A stretch of DNA of 46,717 nucleotides from Oehlia diaphana. Taxonomy: Eukaryota > Glomeromycota > Glomeromycetes > Glomerales > Glomeraceae. The stretch is from assembly GCA_003833135.1 (NCBI GenBank), contig QZLH01000351.1, positions 54,077 through 100,793 of the forward strand. The letters are read 5' to 3'. The position numbers and the translations under genes were made by a program. Positions 46,086 to 46,717 of this stretch are shown here, piece by piece. Within the stretch, counting starts at the first letter, position 1. Each line of letters begins with the position of its first letter. Under the pieces are notes generated by a model. The model searched no databases. It was given only the letters and a program-made list of their open reading frames with translations, and was not told the DNA's origin.

Positions 46086-46717
46086 ATACCAAAAATTACT
46101 AGAAAGCATCGGTAAGAGGCAGTCACTAGAGGGTTGAATTATAATAATCAATAAAATTAGAACTAATAATAGGATATTAAGTCATTACCAAACGATTGAA
46201 AAGTTCATAAAATTGTAAAAAATGGAATAAGAATAGGTTTATTTTGTGTTTTTTGTCTTTTGTGACATAATAATTTATAAATAAACATTTTATAACTAGC
46301 AATTAAGAAAGCTCATAATAGCTTTTTTTCTAAAAATCTGTCGTCGCCGTGCTCGAAAGCTATAAAATAGTGCGTAATTTAGTACTAAATGCAGTGATAC
46401 CCTGCCAGATTAAATGAATTTTTATTAAATGATCTACAAAATTCACCCCCATTTTTGTCACTGAATTATTGATACCCAATGTAAAGTTCGGCTGAAATTA
46501 CATTATCACATACCGAACATTAAATTTTTGAATTTAACAAAATAAATAGTTATTTATTATCAGTTATCCTCATAAGTTCATGCAGATTTTACATAAATGT
46601 TATTTAGGTCGGTTATCTCATATTACTATGTATTAGCATAATAATAAAATTATTGGATAGTAACGGGAGTTTACTATAAAAATTGCATGAACGGTCCTGT
46701 CAAACCGATAATATTAT
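46086..46717. other. Terminal non-coding stretch
   Basis: No gene is visible to the window end. A small hairpin, aaagct-cataat-agcttt, lies at ~46308-46325. A slightly GC-richer patch follows at 46340-46365 (tctgtcgtcgccgtgctcg). Nothing else stands out. Confidence 0.45.

Noticed and set aside
1..46717. CRISPR array or bacterial defence cluster
   Set aside because: No regular repeat-spacer pattern; the one short regular array (24.0 kb) has identical spacers, and all genes are spliced fungal genes.

Overview
The window is strongly AT-rich eukaryotic DNA carrying densely spliced fungal genes. Introns are mostly 60-140 nt with GT...AG ends, and intergenic spaces are full of A/T homopolymers. 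The gene set is fungal: a class I myosin with a C-terminal acidic tail, a VNX1-type vacuolar antiporter, COQ4, URA5 and GND1. Together with Crinkler-like relics, a Plavaka-type transposase relic and many low-complexity repeats, this best fits an arbuscular mycorrhizal fungus of the Rhizophagus kind (Glomeromycotina). That assignment is inference from gene content and base composition. I saw no prokaryotic operon, CRISPR array, rRNA or tRNA.

Layout. 1-4.7 kb: gene-poor repeats and a broken Crinkler-like gene (copy A). 4.8-17.6 kb: a compact block of COQ4 (+), URA5 (-), VNX1-like antiporter (+) and class I myosin (-). 17.6-20.5 kb: a long non-coding stretch with one GC-richer island next to the myosin start. 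20.5-22.2 kb: a SAM-dependent methyltransferase whose first intron contains a 453-bp assembly gap flanked by duplicated sequence. 22.2-29.4 kb: a repeat island with a hairpin array, GATC-rich repeats, an inverted Crinkler-like relic (copy B), a MITE-like element and a decayed Plavaka-like transposase. 29.4-44.4 kb: a second gene block of GND1 (-), CGI121 (+), a Myb/SANT-like gene (+), a complex I NUXM/NDUFC2-like gene (-), a small multipass membrane protein resembling the TMD0 of ABCC transporters (+), mitochondrial RbfA-like (+), a PP4R1-like HEAT protein (-) and a C6orf136/DUF2358-like mitochondrial protein (-). 44.4 kb-end: intergenic sequence and a broken SAP-like repeat gene.

The genes are ordinary housekeeping genes and do not form one pathway, but four probably serve mitochondria: COQ4, the NUXM-like subunit, the RbfA-like factor and the C6orf136-like protein. 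Several gene pairs are divergent and share a short promoter (URA5/VNX1; NUXM-like/TMD0-like). A CACGTG E-box recurs upstream of several starts. I rebuilt exon structures by eye from reading-frame continuity and GT/AG sites; every main gene model closes in frame. I found no convincing new multi-gene system. The items most worth a second look are the twin Crinkler-like relics with shared lesions, the GC-rich island at 17.66-17.87 kb, the lone TMD0-like protein, the hairpin array at 24.0 kb and the duplicated assembly-gap flanks.
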